From Pseudomonadota bacterium (GTDB lineage: Bacteria > Pseudomonadota > Alphaproteobacteria > Rhizobiales > Xanthobacteraceae), in the NCBI GenBank assembly GCA_023435725.1, contig JAEYRD010000050.1, positions 1 through 64,000 on the forward strand: a stretch of 64,000 nt of DNA, read 5' to 3'. The position numbers and the translations under genes were made by a program. The notes beneath the pieces are model-generated. The model did no database searches. It saw only the letters and a program-made list of their open reading frames with translations, and was not told the origin of the DNA. Position 1 is the stretch's first letter. Each line of letters starts with the position of its first letter. Of this stretch, positions 23,922-31,873 are shown piece by piece.

Positions 23922-24706
23922 TGAGCGGCGAAGTCACCAAATGGCTCCGCTACCGCCATGGCGGGTCGACCGGTTTCGGCACGCTGACGCAGTCAGGCAT
24001 CAGCGTGCACGAGGGCGAGATGTTCGGCCGCCATGCGGCGACCGGTAGGACGCTGGCGCTGTCGGAGGTCGAGCTGCTCGCGCCCTGCGCGCCCAGCAAG
24101 ATCATTGCGCTCTGGAATAACTTCCACGCGCTCGCAGCCAAGCTGAACCAGCCCGAGCCGCCGGAGCCGCTCTATCTTCTGAAGGCCACCACCACCATCG
24201 CAGCCCCCGGCGCGGTGATCCGCCGCCCCTCTCATTACGACGGCAAGACGACTTATGAGGGCGAGCTCGGCATCGTCATCGGCAGGACCTGCGCGCGCGT
24301 CGCGCCTGATGAGGCCGACAACTTCATCTTCGGCTACACCTGCGTCAACGACATCACCGCCAACGACATCCTGACCCGCGATCCCACCTTTCCCCAATGG
24401 GCGCGCGCCAAGGGCATCGACGATTACGGCCCGTTCGGCCCGGTGATCGCGACCGGCCTTGATCCCTCAAGACTGGTGGTGCGAACCATCCTCAACGGCG
24501 CCGAGCGGCAAAACTACCCGGTATCGGACATGATCTTTAGCGCGCAGGCGTTGGTCAGCAGGATTTCCCACGACATGACCCTGCTCCCCGGCGACCTCAT
24601 TGCGGTGGGCACCTCGGTCGGTGTCGGCGTGATGAAGGAGCCGGTGAATACGGTCACGGTCGCCATCGATGGCATCGGCGAGCTGACCAACGAGTTTCGG
24701 CTGTAG
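23918..24706 (+). CDS. Fumarylacetoacetate hydrolase family protein
   Basis: The 262-residue cytoplasmic enzyme has the FAH C-terminal domain: KIIALWNNFHALAAK, then LLKATTTIAAPG, the metal ligands in YEGELGIVIGR (two acidic residues), GYTCVNDITANDI, and a late GTSVGVGVMKEPV. Family members are metal-dependent hydrolases, decarboxylases or isomerases of 2-oxo/dioxo acids. Its ATGA overlap with the PanE-like gene means they are co-translated, so it probably acts on a related short oxo-acid. The exact reaction cannot be read from the sequence. Two tandem ATGs (23918 and 23921) are possible starts. Confidence 0.87.
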   Translation: MMSGEVTKWLRYRHGGSTGFGTLTQSGISVHEGEMFGRHAATGRTLALSEVELLAPCAPSKIIALWNNFHALAAKLNQPEPPEPLYLLKATTTIAAPGAVIRRPSHYDGKTTYEGELGIVIGRTCARVAPDEADNFIFGYTCVNDITANDILTRDPTFPQWARAKGIDDYGPFGPVIATGLDPSRLVVRTILNGAERQNYPVSDMIFSAQALVSRISHDMTLLPGDLIAVGTSVGVGVMKEPVNTVTVAIDGIGELTNEFRL

Positions 24707-24716
24707 CCGCTCTCTC

Positions 24717-24843
24717 TGTCATTCCGGGGCGCGACGAAGTCGCGAGCTACGATGCGCAATTGCGCATCTGAGAATCCATCGAGCGGCAGTGACGCGGATA
24801 AATGGATTCCGGGCTCGGCGCTACGCGCCGCCCCGGAATGACA
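24717..24843. repeat. Intergenic repeat (TGTCATTCCGGGGCGCG type)
   Basis: Begins TGTCATTCCGGGGCG and ends in the exact inverse CGCCCCGGAATGACA. Inside are GCGCAATTGCGC and GAATCCAT/ATGGATTC pairs. It is a long hairpin of a repeat family widespread in Bradyrhizobium genomes. It follows the FAH-family gene and may end its transcript. Confidence 0.78.
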
Positions 24844-24993
24844 GCCGGCGGCATCTTCTCGACGATCCGGAACAGCCTGAACCGGATCGGGTGAGGCGCC
24901 ACTTATCCGGCCTGCTGAACTCGAACCGGAACGCAACTGAAGGCGACCAACCCGTGCATTCAACCTCGCCGGGCTGACCCCGCTTCCCCGCAC

Positions 24994-25710
24994 ATGCGCC
25001 TTATCCTCGGTCTCCTGTCTGCGCTGCTCGGCATGCTTGCCGGCTGGGCCGCCCTTGCCGCGCTGGTGATCATGCTGGCGGGGCCGGACCGCGATGGCGG
25101 CATCGCCATGGGCGCGGTCTTCAACATCGGCCCGATCGGCGGCGTCGCCGGCCTGATCGCGGGGATCTGGCTGTTCATGCGTTTCGGCCTGGCTCGAAGG
25201 GCAGCGTGGCCATCCGCCGCGGAAAGCGCCGATGCCCCGCCTCGCCAGGCCGCACGGCTCTCCTATCCCTTTGCTGTCACCGTTCTCTGCGTCGCGGCAA
25301 GCCTCGCCTGGTGGGCCTGGTACGAACTCATCCGTTCGCCCAATCTCAGCCACGGCTTCATGACGCTCGAGCTCCAGTTCCGCCTTCCCGCCGGCACCAA
25401 CCTGCCGGACAAGGAAGAGGACGTGAGGATCGAAGTGGAGGAAGCGCAGGGATATGCGACCGCCCTGTTGCCCGCCAATTGGCGCGCCCATGACGGCGAC
25501 CGTCCGGCGATCATTGCCTCCGCCTCGTTGATGTACAAGACGCGGCATCGCGCGGTCAGCCTGACACTCCCGGGCATTCCAACGCAAAGCTGGCTCGTCG
25601 ATCTCCCCTCCGATCCGGATCCGACGCCCGGCTATTCGCCCTGGCGCGTTGCGAGCGAACCATCGCCCACCAAGATCGAAATGCATTTTCGGCTCAGTGC
25701 CGATCGCTGA
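24994..25710 (+). CDS. Uncharacterised membrane protein
   Basis: The 238-residue protein starts directly with hydrophobic helices (LILGLLSALLGMLAGWAALAALVIMLA and VFNIGPIGGVAGLIAGIWLFM), then has a third near residues 90-108 (YPFAVTVLCVAASLAWWAWY). The C-terminal 125 residues are soluble, beta-rich and probably periplasmic (LELQFRLPAGTNLP, KIEMHFRLSAD). No known motif was recognised. It stands alone, preceded by the repeat element. Confidence 0.7.
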   Translation: MRLILGLLSALLGMLAGWAALAALVIMLAGPDRDGGIAMGAVFNIGPIGGVAGLIAGIWLFMRFGLARRAAWPSAAESADAPPRQAARLSYPFAVTVLCVAASLAWWAWYELIRSPNLSHGFMTLELQFRLPAGTNLPDKEEDVRIEVEEAQGYATALLPANWRAHDGDRPAIIASASLMYKTRHRAVSLTLPGIPTQSWLVDLPSDPDPTPGYSPWRVASEPSPTKIEMHFRLSADR

Positions 25711-25881
25711 TGAGCGTGCGGCGCAGCGGCGAAACGATCTGACACATCAAATCTCCGCGCGCCCGAGATATGCCGCCAACATGTCCCACGCCCGCCGCAC
25801 TGTGGGCGCATTCCGACGCCCCTCTATGAGGTGTGTCTGGGGGGCACGGTATCGCTGTGCTCGGACCAAACCTTCAGGGGT

Positions 25882-26079
25882 ATGACTGTGAAGAAGATTG
25901 CAATTGTCTTTGGTGCCACGCTTGCTCTGGTAACGGCAGCGAACGCCGCGGACTTGCCGCACCGGCAGCCCGTTTACGTCCAGCAGCAGGCTCCGATCGG
26001 CAAGATGCCGATTGGCAAGAGCCCGGTTGGAAAGGCCCCGATCGGCAAGGCGCCCGGCCCGGTTGTCTCACGCTACTGA
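25882..26079 (+). CDS. Small secreted protein with PIGK-type pentapeptide repeats
   Basis: The 65-residue precursor has a signal peptide (VKKIAIVFGATLALVTAANA, cleavage AxA) leaving about 43 residues. The mature part contains four tandem units of P-I/V-G-K-x (PIGKM, PIGKS, PVGKA, PIGKA). The repeated Lys and Pro make it basic and extended. AGGGG lies before the ATG; a longer frame upstream lacks an RBS. Similar short proteins occur in Bradyrhizobium, but no function is known to me. Confidence 0.7.
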   Translation: MTVKKIAIVFGATLALVTAANAADLPHRQPVYVQQQAPIGKMPIGKSPVGKAPIGKAPGPVVSRY

Positions 26080-26138
26080 CGCGCAGCACCGCAATCGCTG
26101 CATCAGCGTGAACGGCCGACAAGCCGAGGGGGCATAAC

Positions 26139-26789
26139 GTGACGAACAAATCGGATCGACCGGGATCCTGCGCACTCGCAGGATTCGCCCTTGCGGCCGT
26201 GATCGGATGCACGATGCCGCCGGCCTCGGCCCACGAAGCGAACAAGCGCATGGCCGACGCCAATGCGCTTGTCTCGACCGACACCGCACCACGACCGGCG
26301 CCGCAATCGACGCGGCGCCCCGTCGCTCGCGCGGAGAAAGGTCCCTATTATGTCGACTTCCGTGCCCGGACGGCCGCAAGCTGGGGTCATGCCTTCGTCT
26401 GGTACGGCAAGACCAGCGAGCGCGCCGTCGAGGTCGCAGGCCTGACGCCTGCCGGCGACACCTGGGCCTACGTGCTCGGCCACCTGACCTGGGTGCCGTC
26501 CGAGACCGGCGCGAGCTATGGCGATCTCGATCCGGAATATCTGACCGCCAGCTATCGCGTCTATCTGAACGAAGCCGACGCCAAACGCGTGTTCGCGTAT
26601 ATCAAGAAGTTGCAGGCGAGCTCGCCGGTCTGGAACGCCGAGACCACCAACTGCACCGGCTTCATCGGCGACATCGCCGAGTTCATGGGACTGCAGGTCC
26701 CCTACCGCTGGCAGCGTCCGGAAAACTTCGTCAACAGGCTGAAGGAAATGAACGGCGGCCGCCAGATGGTGCGGTTGTCGGCGGAGTAG
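26139..26789 (+). CDS. Exported protein, possible permuted papain-like (NlpC/P60-type) fold
   Basis: The 216-residue protein has an N-terminal signal or lipoprotein-like segment (FALAAVIGCTMPPASA; VIGC could be a lipobox). The mature domain contains YYVDFRARTAASWGHAFVWYGK (a His after a beta-strand), then GHLTWVPSETGASYGDLDP, and ETTNCTGFIGDIAEFMGL (a Cys at a helix start). A His before a Cys-helix resembles permuted NlpC/P60 or DUF4105-type proteases, but this is inferred from pattern only. The neighbours are other small exported proteins. Confidence 0.65.
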   Translation: MTNKSDRPGSCALAGFALAAVIGCTMPPASAHEANKRMADANALVSTDTAPRPAPQSTRRPVARAEKGPYYVDFRARTAASWGHAFVWYGKTSERAVEVAGLTPAGDTWAYVLGHLTWVPSETGASYGDLDPEYLTASYRVYLNEADAKRVFAYIKKLQASSPVWNAETTNCTGFIGDIAEFMGLQVPYRWQRPENFVNRLKEMNGGRQMVRLSAE

Positions 26790-27140
26790 CAGCTCCCTGC
26801 TTCGTAGCCCGGACGAGCGAAGCGATACGCGACCTCTCCCGCAGCACCCCGCATGCCAAAGTGAGGTCCGCCTCCGCGCGTGGGCTCCTTCAATGATACT
26901 GGCCGCCCGCGCCAGCGGATCAGGAAAGGTTGCATACAGCGATTATTCAACCATCCACGACCATTTTGGAATCGGGCCGATTTACGAGCATTACCGGCTG
27001 ATGCTATTCTAGGTCGTGAGCAGGCGCTGCGGAAAGCGTTCCGTAAACAATGCTCGAAAACGTCGACGCCAGATCGAGGAATAACACAACGCGCCCAGGT
27101 GCCCGCTCATCCGTTCCACAGATTTTTGACGGAGGTCGAG
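26790..27140. other. Intergenic stretch, partly repeat-derived
   Basis: The first part (about 26803-26830, TAGCCCGGACGAGCGAAGC) looks like a decayed piece of a Bradyrhizobium REP-type repeat. From about 26930 the base composition is more AT-rich, and this probably carries the promoter of the Cys-rich gene downstream. No gene was recognised. Confidence 0.5.
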
Positions 27141-27701
27141 ATGGCTAACAATCAGACGGGCTCGAAGGCTGAGCGGCTAAAGCATCCCCTTCTCGAAAGG
27201 CTCGGCACCATACCGGCTGCGGCCGAGGGTCTCTTCGCGTACAGCGCCAAGATCGTATGCGGTAAACAGACTGCGACAAACTGTTGTTGTGTCGCAGGCG
27301 CCCGTCCCGGCGTGTACGCGACCGAGGTCAACATTCAGAATCTCAATCTCGTGACCGCGCCGGTTCTGAAGTTCGTTCTGCCCCTGATCAACTCGGGCGC
27401 CGTTGTTGCGCGCGAGCCCAACGTCGCCGATCCCACCACGCTTGCTGGACACCAGGCCGAAGTCATCAAGCTTCCCCCACTGGGAGCGACGATGGACGAT
27501 TGTTGCCGCATCGCAGAGTTGCTGCTGGGAGCGGCCCCGAACGGAGACACTGCGCTCACCATCGCCATCCTGACGATCGTGAGCCAGTTCGAACTGTCCG
27601 TCTCCGTGGTCTACACGGCGAACCCTCTGAGCGGTGATGGCGTCAGTATCGACGTCGAGTACATTCCATCGCAACTTCTGAGGCTTCGTGGCCAAGGTTG
27701 A
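27141..27701 (+). CDS. Uncharacterised Cys-rich protein
   Basis: The 186-residue protein has no signal peptide or clear TM segment. It has cysteines in short conserved-looking patches: KIVCGKQ, TNCCCVAGARPGVYATEVNIQN (about residues 50-75) and MDDCCRIAELLLG (about 118-130). The rest is beta-rich (TIAILTIVSQFELSVSVVYT, VSIDVEYIPSQLL). The Cys patches could bind a metal. GGAGG precedes the ATG. I do not recognise a characterised family. It is transcribed alone and followed by a terminator-like hairpin. Confidence 0.75.
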   Translation: MANNQTGSKAERLKHPLLERLGTIPAAAEGLFAYSAKIVCGKQTATNCCCVAGARPGVYATEVNIQNLNLVTAPVLKFVLPLINSGAVVAREPNVADPTTLAGHQAEVIKLPPLGATMDDCCRIAELLLGAAPNGDTALTIAILTIVSQFELSVSVVYTANPLSGDGVSIDVEYIPSQLLRLRGQG

Positions 27702-28061
27702 CGGAACGTGACCCAATTACTCGCGAGTGCCGGGGTCCCGGGACTGAAGTCCGGGGCCCTTTTGTTGGCTCTGCGATGGTCGGGTGAGCATGACGTCCCG
27801 ATTATGAGAACGCGCTCCAGATGCGCAATCCGCCCTCCAACGTCGAACGCCGGCGCAAACGCGGAATTTCGTTTGGTTCACGACAGAACGACATCAGGAC
27901 GCACGAATTATCCGTCCCATGGAAACATCCGCCGCCCGCGCATGATCGCCCTGCCTCCACCGCACTCCGCAAACATAGACTTTTGCCGACGCGGACGGCA
28001 TCCTGACGCCGAAACCAGCCAATAACAGAGCCTGCATAACACCAGGCGGGGGAAACTGATC
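27702..28061. other. Intergenic stretch without a recognised gene
   Basis: Apart from the terminator-like hairpin at its start, nothing clear is seen. Short open frames lack an RBS and a coding look. GGGGGAA before the nitronate monooxygenase ATG is its RBS. Confidence 0.5.
27733..27763 (+). terminator. Terminator-like hairpin after the Cys-rich gene
   Basis: Stem GGGTCCCGGGACT / AGTCCGGGGCCC with one bulged G and one G-T pair and a 2-base loop, followed by TTTTG. Confidence 0.7.
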
Positions 28062-29057
28062 ATGTTGCAGACACGGTTCACGAAGCTCGTTGGCGTCCAA
28101 CATCCGATCGTCCAGGGCGGCATGCAGTGGGTTGGCCGCGCCGAGCTCGTTGCAGCCGTTGCCAATGCGGGCGCGCTCGGCTTCATCACGGCGCTGACCC
28201 AGCCGACGCCGGAGGACCTGACCAAGGAGATCGCGCGCTGCCGCGACCTCACCGACAAGCCATTCGGTGTCAACCTCACCATCCTGCCCGCGATCAAGCC
28301 GCCGCCTTATGCCGAATATCGCGCCGCGATCATCGAGAGCGGCGTCACGGTGGTCGAGACCGCCGGCAACAAGCCGCAGGAACATGTCGACGAGTTCAAA
28401 AAGCACGGCGTCAAGGTCGTGCACAAATGCACCAGCGTCCGCCACGCGCTCTCGGCCGAGCGCATGGGTGTCGACGCCATCTCGATCGACGGGTTCGAAT
28501 GCGCCGGCCACCCCGGCGAGGACGACACGCCCGGCCTGATCCTGATCCCGGCCGCCGCCAACAAGATCAAGATCCCGATGATCGCCTCCGGCGGCTTTGC
28601 CGACGCGCGTGGCCTCGTGGCGGCGCTGGCGCTCGGCGCCGAGGGCATCAACATGGGCACCCGTTTCATGGCGACCAAGGAAAGCCCGATCCACCAGCTC
28701 ATCAAGGAGAAGATCGTCGCCAATGACGAGCGCGAGACCGAGCTGATCTTCCGCACCATGCGCAACACCTCGCGTGTCGCCAAGAACGAGATCTCGACCA
28801 AGGTCGTCGCCATGGAGAAGGAAGGGGCGAAGTTCGAGGACATCCGCGAGCTCGTCGCGGGCGCCCGCGGCAAGATGGTCTACGCGACTGGCAATTCGGA
28901 CGAAGGCATCTGGTCGGCCGGCCAGGTGCAGGGCCTGATCCAGGATATCCCGAGCTGCGCCGAACTCGTCTCCCGCATCGTGCGCGAAGCCGAAGCGATC
29001 ATCAGAAGCCGGCTCGAAGGCATGATCGTTCATCCTACCGCGCAAGCAGCGGAATGA
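28062..29057 (+). CDS. Nitronate monooxygenase family flavoprotein
   Basis: The 331-residue FMN enzyme of the nitronate monooxygenase (2-nitropropane dioxygenase) TIM-barrel family oxidises alkyl nitronates. Motifs are GVQHPIVQGGMQWVG at the N terminus, GALGFITALTQ, the FMN-site segment SIDGFECAGHPGE (with the family His), IPMIASGGFADARGLVAALALGAEGINMGTRFMAT, and ATKES. This looks like the class II NMO group. It forms a possible operon with the dehydrogenase 25 bp downstream. The physiological substrate is unknown. Confidence 0.9.
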   Translation: MLQTRFTKLVGVQHPIVQGGMQWVGRAELVAAVANAGALGFITALTQPTPEDLTKEIARCRDLTDKPFGVNLTILPAIKPPPYAEYRAAIIESGVTVVETAGNKPQEHVDEFKKHGVKVVHKCTSVRHALSAERMGVDAISIDGFECAGHPGEDDTPGLILIPAAANKIKIPMIASGGFADARGLVAALALGAEGINMGTRFMATKESPIHQLIKEKIVANDERETELIFRTMRNTSRVAKNEISTKVVAMEKEGAKFEDIRELVAGARGKMVYATGNSDEGIWSAGQVQGLIQDIPSCAELVSRIVREAEAIIRSRLEGMIVHPTAQAAE

Positions 29058-29082
29058 TCACTTCAAGAAGCGAGAGTAATTC

Positions 29083-30051
29083 ATGAAGGCTTATGTCTAT
29101 GGCCCTGACGGAGCTCGTATTTCCGACGTCGCTCAACCAAAGCCTAAAGGCACGCAGGTGCTGGTCCGCGTCCGCGCCTGCGGGCTGAATCGCGCTGACA
29201 CCGGCATGCGCAAGGGCCATGCCCATGGCGCGGCGGGGGGCGTCGGCACCGTGCTCGGCATGGAATGGGCCGGCGAGGTCGCCGAGCTTGGACCGGATGC
29301 CAGGGGCGTGAAGATCGGCGACCGCATCATGGGCTCGGGCGGCGCGGCCTTCGCCGAATACACGCTCGCCGACCACGGCCGGCTATTCAGCGCACCCTCG
29401 AACATGAATTTCGAGGAGGCCGCCACCCTGCCCGTCGCGCTCGCGACCATGCACAACGCCGTCGTCACGGTCGGCGGCGTGCAGCCCGGGCAAGCCGTGT
29501 TGATCCAGGGCGCGAGCTCCGGTGTCGGCCTGATGGCGATGCAGATCGCCAAGCTCAAGGGCGCAAAGCTCGTGATCGGCTCGTCGACCGATCCCTATCG
29601 CCGTGGCCGGCTGAAGGAGTACGGCGCCGACCTCGCGGTCGATTCCTCCGATCCCAAATGGGTCGACGAGGTGCTGAAGGCGACCGGCGGCGAAGGCGTC
29701 GACCTTATCGTCGACCAGGTCTCGGGCAAGGTCGCCAGCCAGAACCTTGCCGCGACGAAGATCAAGGGCCGCATCGTCAATGTCGGCCGGCTCGGCGGCA
29801 CCCATGCCGATTTCAACTTCGACCTGCACGCTGCACGCCGCATCGACTACGTCGGCGTCACCTTCCGCACCCGCACCATCGAGGAGGTCCGCGAGATCTT
29901 CGACGAAGTCCGCAAGGACATCTGGGGCGCGGTGGAATCGCGCAAGCTGCAGCTGCCGATCGACAAGGTGTACACGTTCGACGAGATCGACAAGGCGTTC
30001 GAGCACATGGAGGCGAACAAGCACCTCGGCAAGATCGTCGTGAGACTGTGA
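29083..30051 (+). CDS. NADPH:quinone-oxidoreductase-like zinc-free alcohol dehydrogenase (MDR family)
   Basis: The 322-residue medium-chain dehydrogenase/reductase has the quinone oxidoreductase pattern: LVRVRACGLNRADTGMRKG, GMEWAGEVAELG, the NADPH fold segment AVLIQGASSGVGLMAMQIAKLKGAKLV (about 140-165), and YTFDEIDKAFEHMEANKHLGKIVV at the C terminus. The usual zinc-ligand cysteines are absent, as in zeta-crystallin-like enzymes. Its start is 25 bp after the nitronate monooxygenase stop. It probably reduces quinones or enones with NADPH. Confidence 0.88.
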   Translation: MKAYVYGPDGARISDVAQPKPKGTQVLVRVRACGLNRADTGMRKGHAHGAAGGVGTVLGMEWAGEVAELGPDARGVKIGDRIMGSGGAAFAEYTLADHGRLFSAPSNMNFEEAATLPVALATMHNAVVTVGGVQPGQAVLIQGASSGVGLMAMQIAKLKGAKLVIGSSTDPYRRGRLKEYGADLAVDSSDPKWVDEVLKATGGEGVDLIVDQVSGKVASQNLAATKIKGRIVNVGRLGGTHADFNFDLHAARRIDYVGVTFRTRTIEEVREIFDEVRKDIWGAVESRKLQLPIDKVYTFDEIDKAFEHMEANKHLGKIVVRL

Positions 30052-30162
30052 TCCATGGCCGGGCAAAAGTGCGAAGCGCGTCTTCGCCCAAATGTCCCGG
30101 CCATCCACGCCCTGGCGGCCTGGCACGAACAACGTCATGCCTGGGACAAGCCCGGGCACGAC
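30052..30162. repeat. Two short palindromic repeats after the quinone-reductase gene
   Basis: A hairpin begins CCATGGCCGGG and ends CCCGGCCATCC around GCGAAGCGCGTCTTCGC (about 30053-30106). A second is CGTCATGCCTGGG / CCCGGGCACGACG (30133-30162). Both match repeat types typical of Bradyrhizobium intergenic regions. Confidence 0.65.
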
Positions 30163-30256
30163 GGTGAGGGCGCCAACACCGCTCCTGCAACTCACTAGCG
30201 ACTACACATGTGGACTGTCGCTTGATGTTCAGCCGTGGACTGCTAAATCCCCGGCC

Positions 30257-31648
30257 ATGACCTCTCAGCACAGCAAGACATCGGTCGCAGCGATCTCGAT
30301 CTTCGCCAGCGGCGGCATGGCGGCGGCCAAATTCGTGGTCGGCATCGCGATCGGCTCGCTCGCGCTGATCTCCGAAGCCCTGCACTCCTCGATCGACCTG
30401 ATCGCGACCATCATCACCTGGGCGGTGGTGCGGGTGTCCGACAAGCCGGCGGACGACGAGCACCATTACGGCCACGGCAAGCTTGAGAGCATCTCCGCGC
30501 TCGGCGTCACCGCCCTGCTCTATGTGCTCGCCGGCGGCATCCTGGTCGAGGCCTATAGCCGGCTGCGCGAGGGAACCACGCCGCCGACGATCTCGGCCGT
30601 GCCATTCATCGTGCTGGTGATCGACATCGTCGTCAATCTCTGGCGGGCCCGCGCCCTGCACCGTGCCGCGCGGGAAACGCGGAGCCAGGCACTCGCCGCC
30701 GATGCGCTGCATTTCGCCTCCGACGTCATGGGCTCCTTCGCCGTGATCGTGGGCCTGATCCTCGCCGCCCTCGGCTTCTGGTGGGGCGACGCGGCAGCCG
30801 CCGCCGCAGTCGCCGTGATGATTGCCCTGCTCGGACTGCGCATGGCCGGCTCGACCGTGCAGACGCTGGTCGACCGCGCCCCGGAAGGTGCGCAGGAAAA
30901 GGCCACGGCCGCGATCCGCAGCGTCCCCGGCGTGATCGACGTCGAGCGCCTGCGCGTGCGCATGGTCGGGGCGACCACGTTCATCGACACCATCGCCAAT
31001 GTACCGCGGACCTATCCGATCGACCGCGTCGAGGACATCAAGCGCAACGCGCAGGCGGCCGTAAGCAAGGCCTTCGGCGATGCCGATCTCAGCTTCACCG
31101 CCGTCCCTGTCGCCCGCGACAACGAGACCGTGCGCGACCGCATCATGGTGATCGCCCGCAATTCGGGCCTCGCCATCCACCACGTCACGGTGCACGACTT
31201 AGGCACGGTACAGAACTTGGGCGCCAAGCTGATCGTCAGCATCGACCTCGAGGTCGACGCCAACATGCAGCTCGACGCCGCCCACGAGGTCGCCAACACG
31301 CTGGAGCGCAACATTCAGGAGGAGTTCGGCGAGGACGTCGAGGTGGACGTCCATATCGAGCCCCTGGAGCCGGAACTGCCGTTCGGGGTCGATGCCGCGC
31401 CGGAACGGGTGCAGGCCATCGCCGCCGCCCTCACCGGCTATGCCGCCGGCAGCGAGATCCACGACATCCACAATGTCCGCGTCCGCAACACCGACGCCGG
31501 CGAGATCGTCAACTTCCACTGCCGCGCCGCGCCGTCGATGAGCGTGATCAAGGTGCACGAGCATGTCGACGCGATCGAGCGCGCGCTGCGTCGCGCCTAC
31601 CCGAGCGTGAAGCGCGTCATCAGCCATGCCGAACCACCGCGCGCGTGA
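30257..31648 (+). CDS. Cation diffusion facilitator (CDF) metal transporter with tandem C-terminal domains
   Basis: The 463-residue inner-membrane exporter has six predicted TM helices (residues 10-210). Metal-site motifs are HSSID in TM2 and DALHFASDVMGS in TM5; the His-rich DDEHHYGHGKLES lies in the TM2-3 region. The cytoplasmic part holds two ferredoxin-like ZT-dimer units (about 215-290 and 300-375) and a third related stretch, longer than the usual single unit. It probably exports Zn, Co or Fe by proton antiport. The ATG at MTSQHSKTS is chosen; a longer frame upstream runs through the repeat elements. Confidence 0.9.
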   Translation: MTSQHSKTSVAAISIFASGGMAAAKFVVGIAIGSLALISEALHSSIDLIATIITWAVVRVSDKPADDEHHYGHGKLESISALGVTALLYVLAGGILVEAYSRLREGTTPPTISAVPFIVLVIDIVVNLWRARALHRAARETRSQALAADALHFASDVMGSFAVIVGLILAALGFWWGDAAAAAAVAVMIALLGLRMAGSTVQTLVDRAPEGAQEKATAAIRSVPGVIDVERLRVRMVGATTFIDTIANVPRTYPIDRVEDIKRNAQAAVSKAFGDADLSFTAVPVARDNETVRDRIMVIARNSGLAIHHVTVHDLGTVQNLGAKLIVSIDLEVDANMQLDAAHEVANTLERNIQEEFGEDVEVDVHIEPLEPELPFGVDAAPERVQAIAAALTGYAAGSEIHDIHNVRVRNTDAGEIVNFHCRAAPSMSVIKVHEHVDAIERALRRAYPSVKRVISHAEPPRA

Positions 31649-31873
31649 CGCAGAGGGTGCGAGGAGTCACCCGTTCTCGGTTCGGACTCATCGCGCAGGT
31701 CGATTTGCGGACGCACGAGACGCAAACTCTCCATTGGATAAGATTTATTTCGCGTTAACCTTTCGTTGACTCTCGACAGCCCGGGAAAACTGGATTCAAA
31801 TCGCTGTGATTCGAAAGCGACGTGGGGCTGCTTTCGAATTGAGTTGCAGCAGGATTTCCAGGGGGCAGAAGGC

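Noticed and set aside
27821..28006. Short plus-strand frames before the nitronate monooxygenase gene
   Set aside because: Overlapping frames of Arg/Pro-rich composition without RBS; treated as non-coding.
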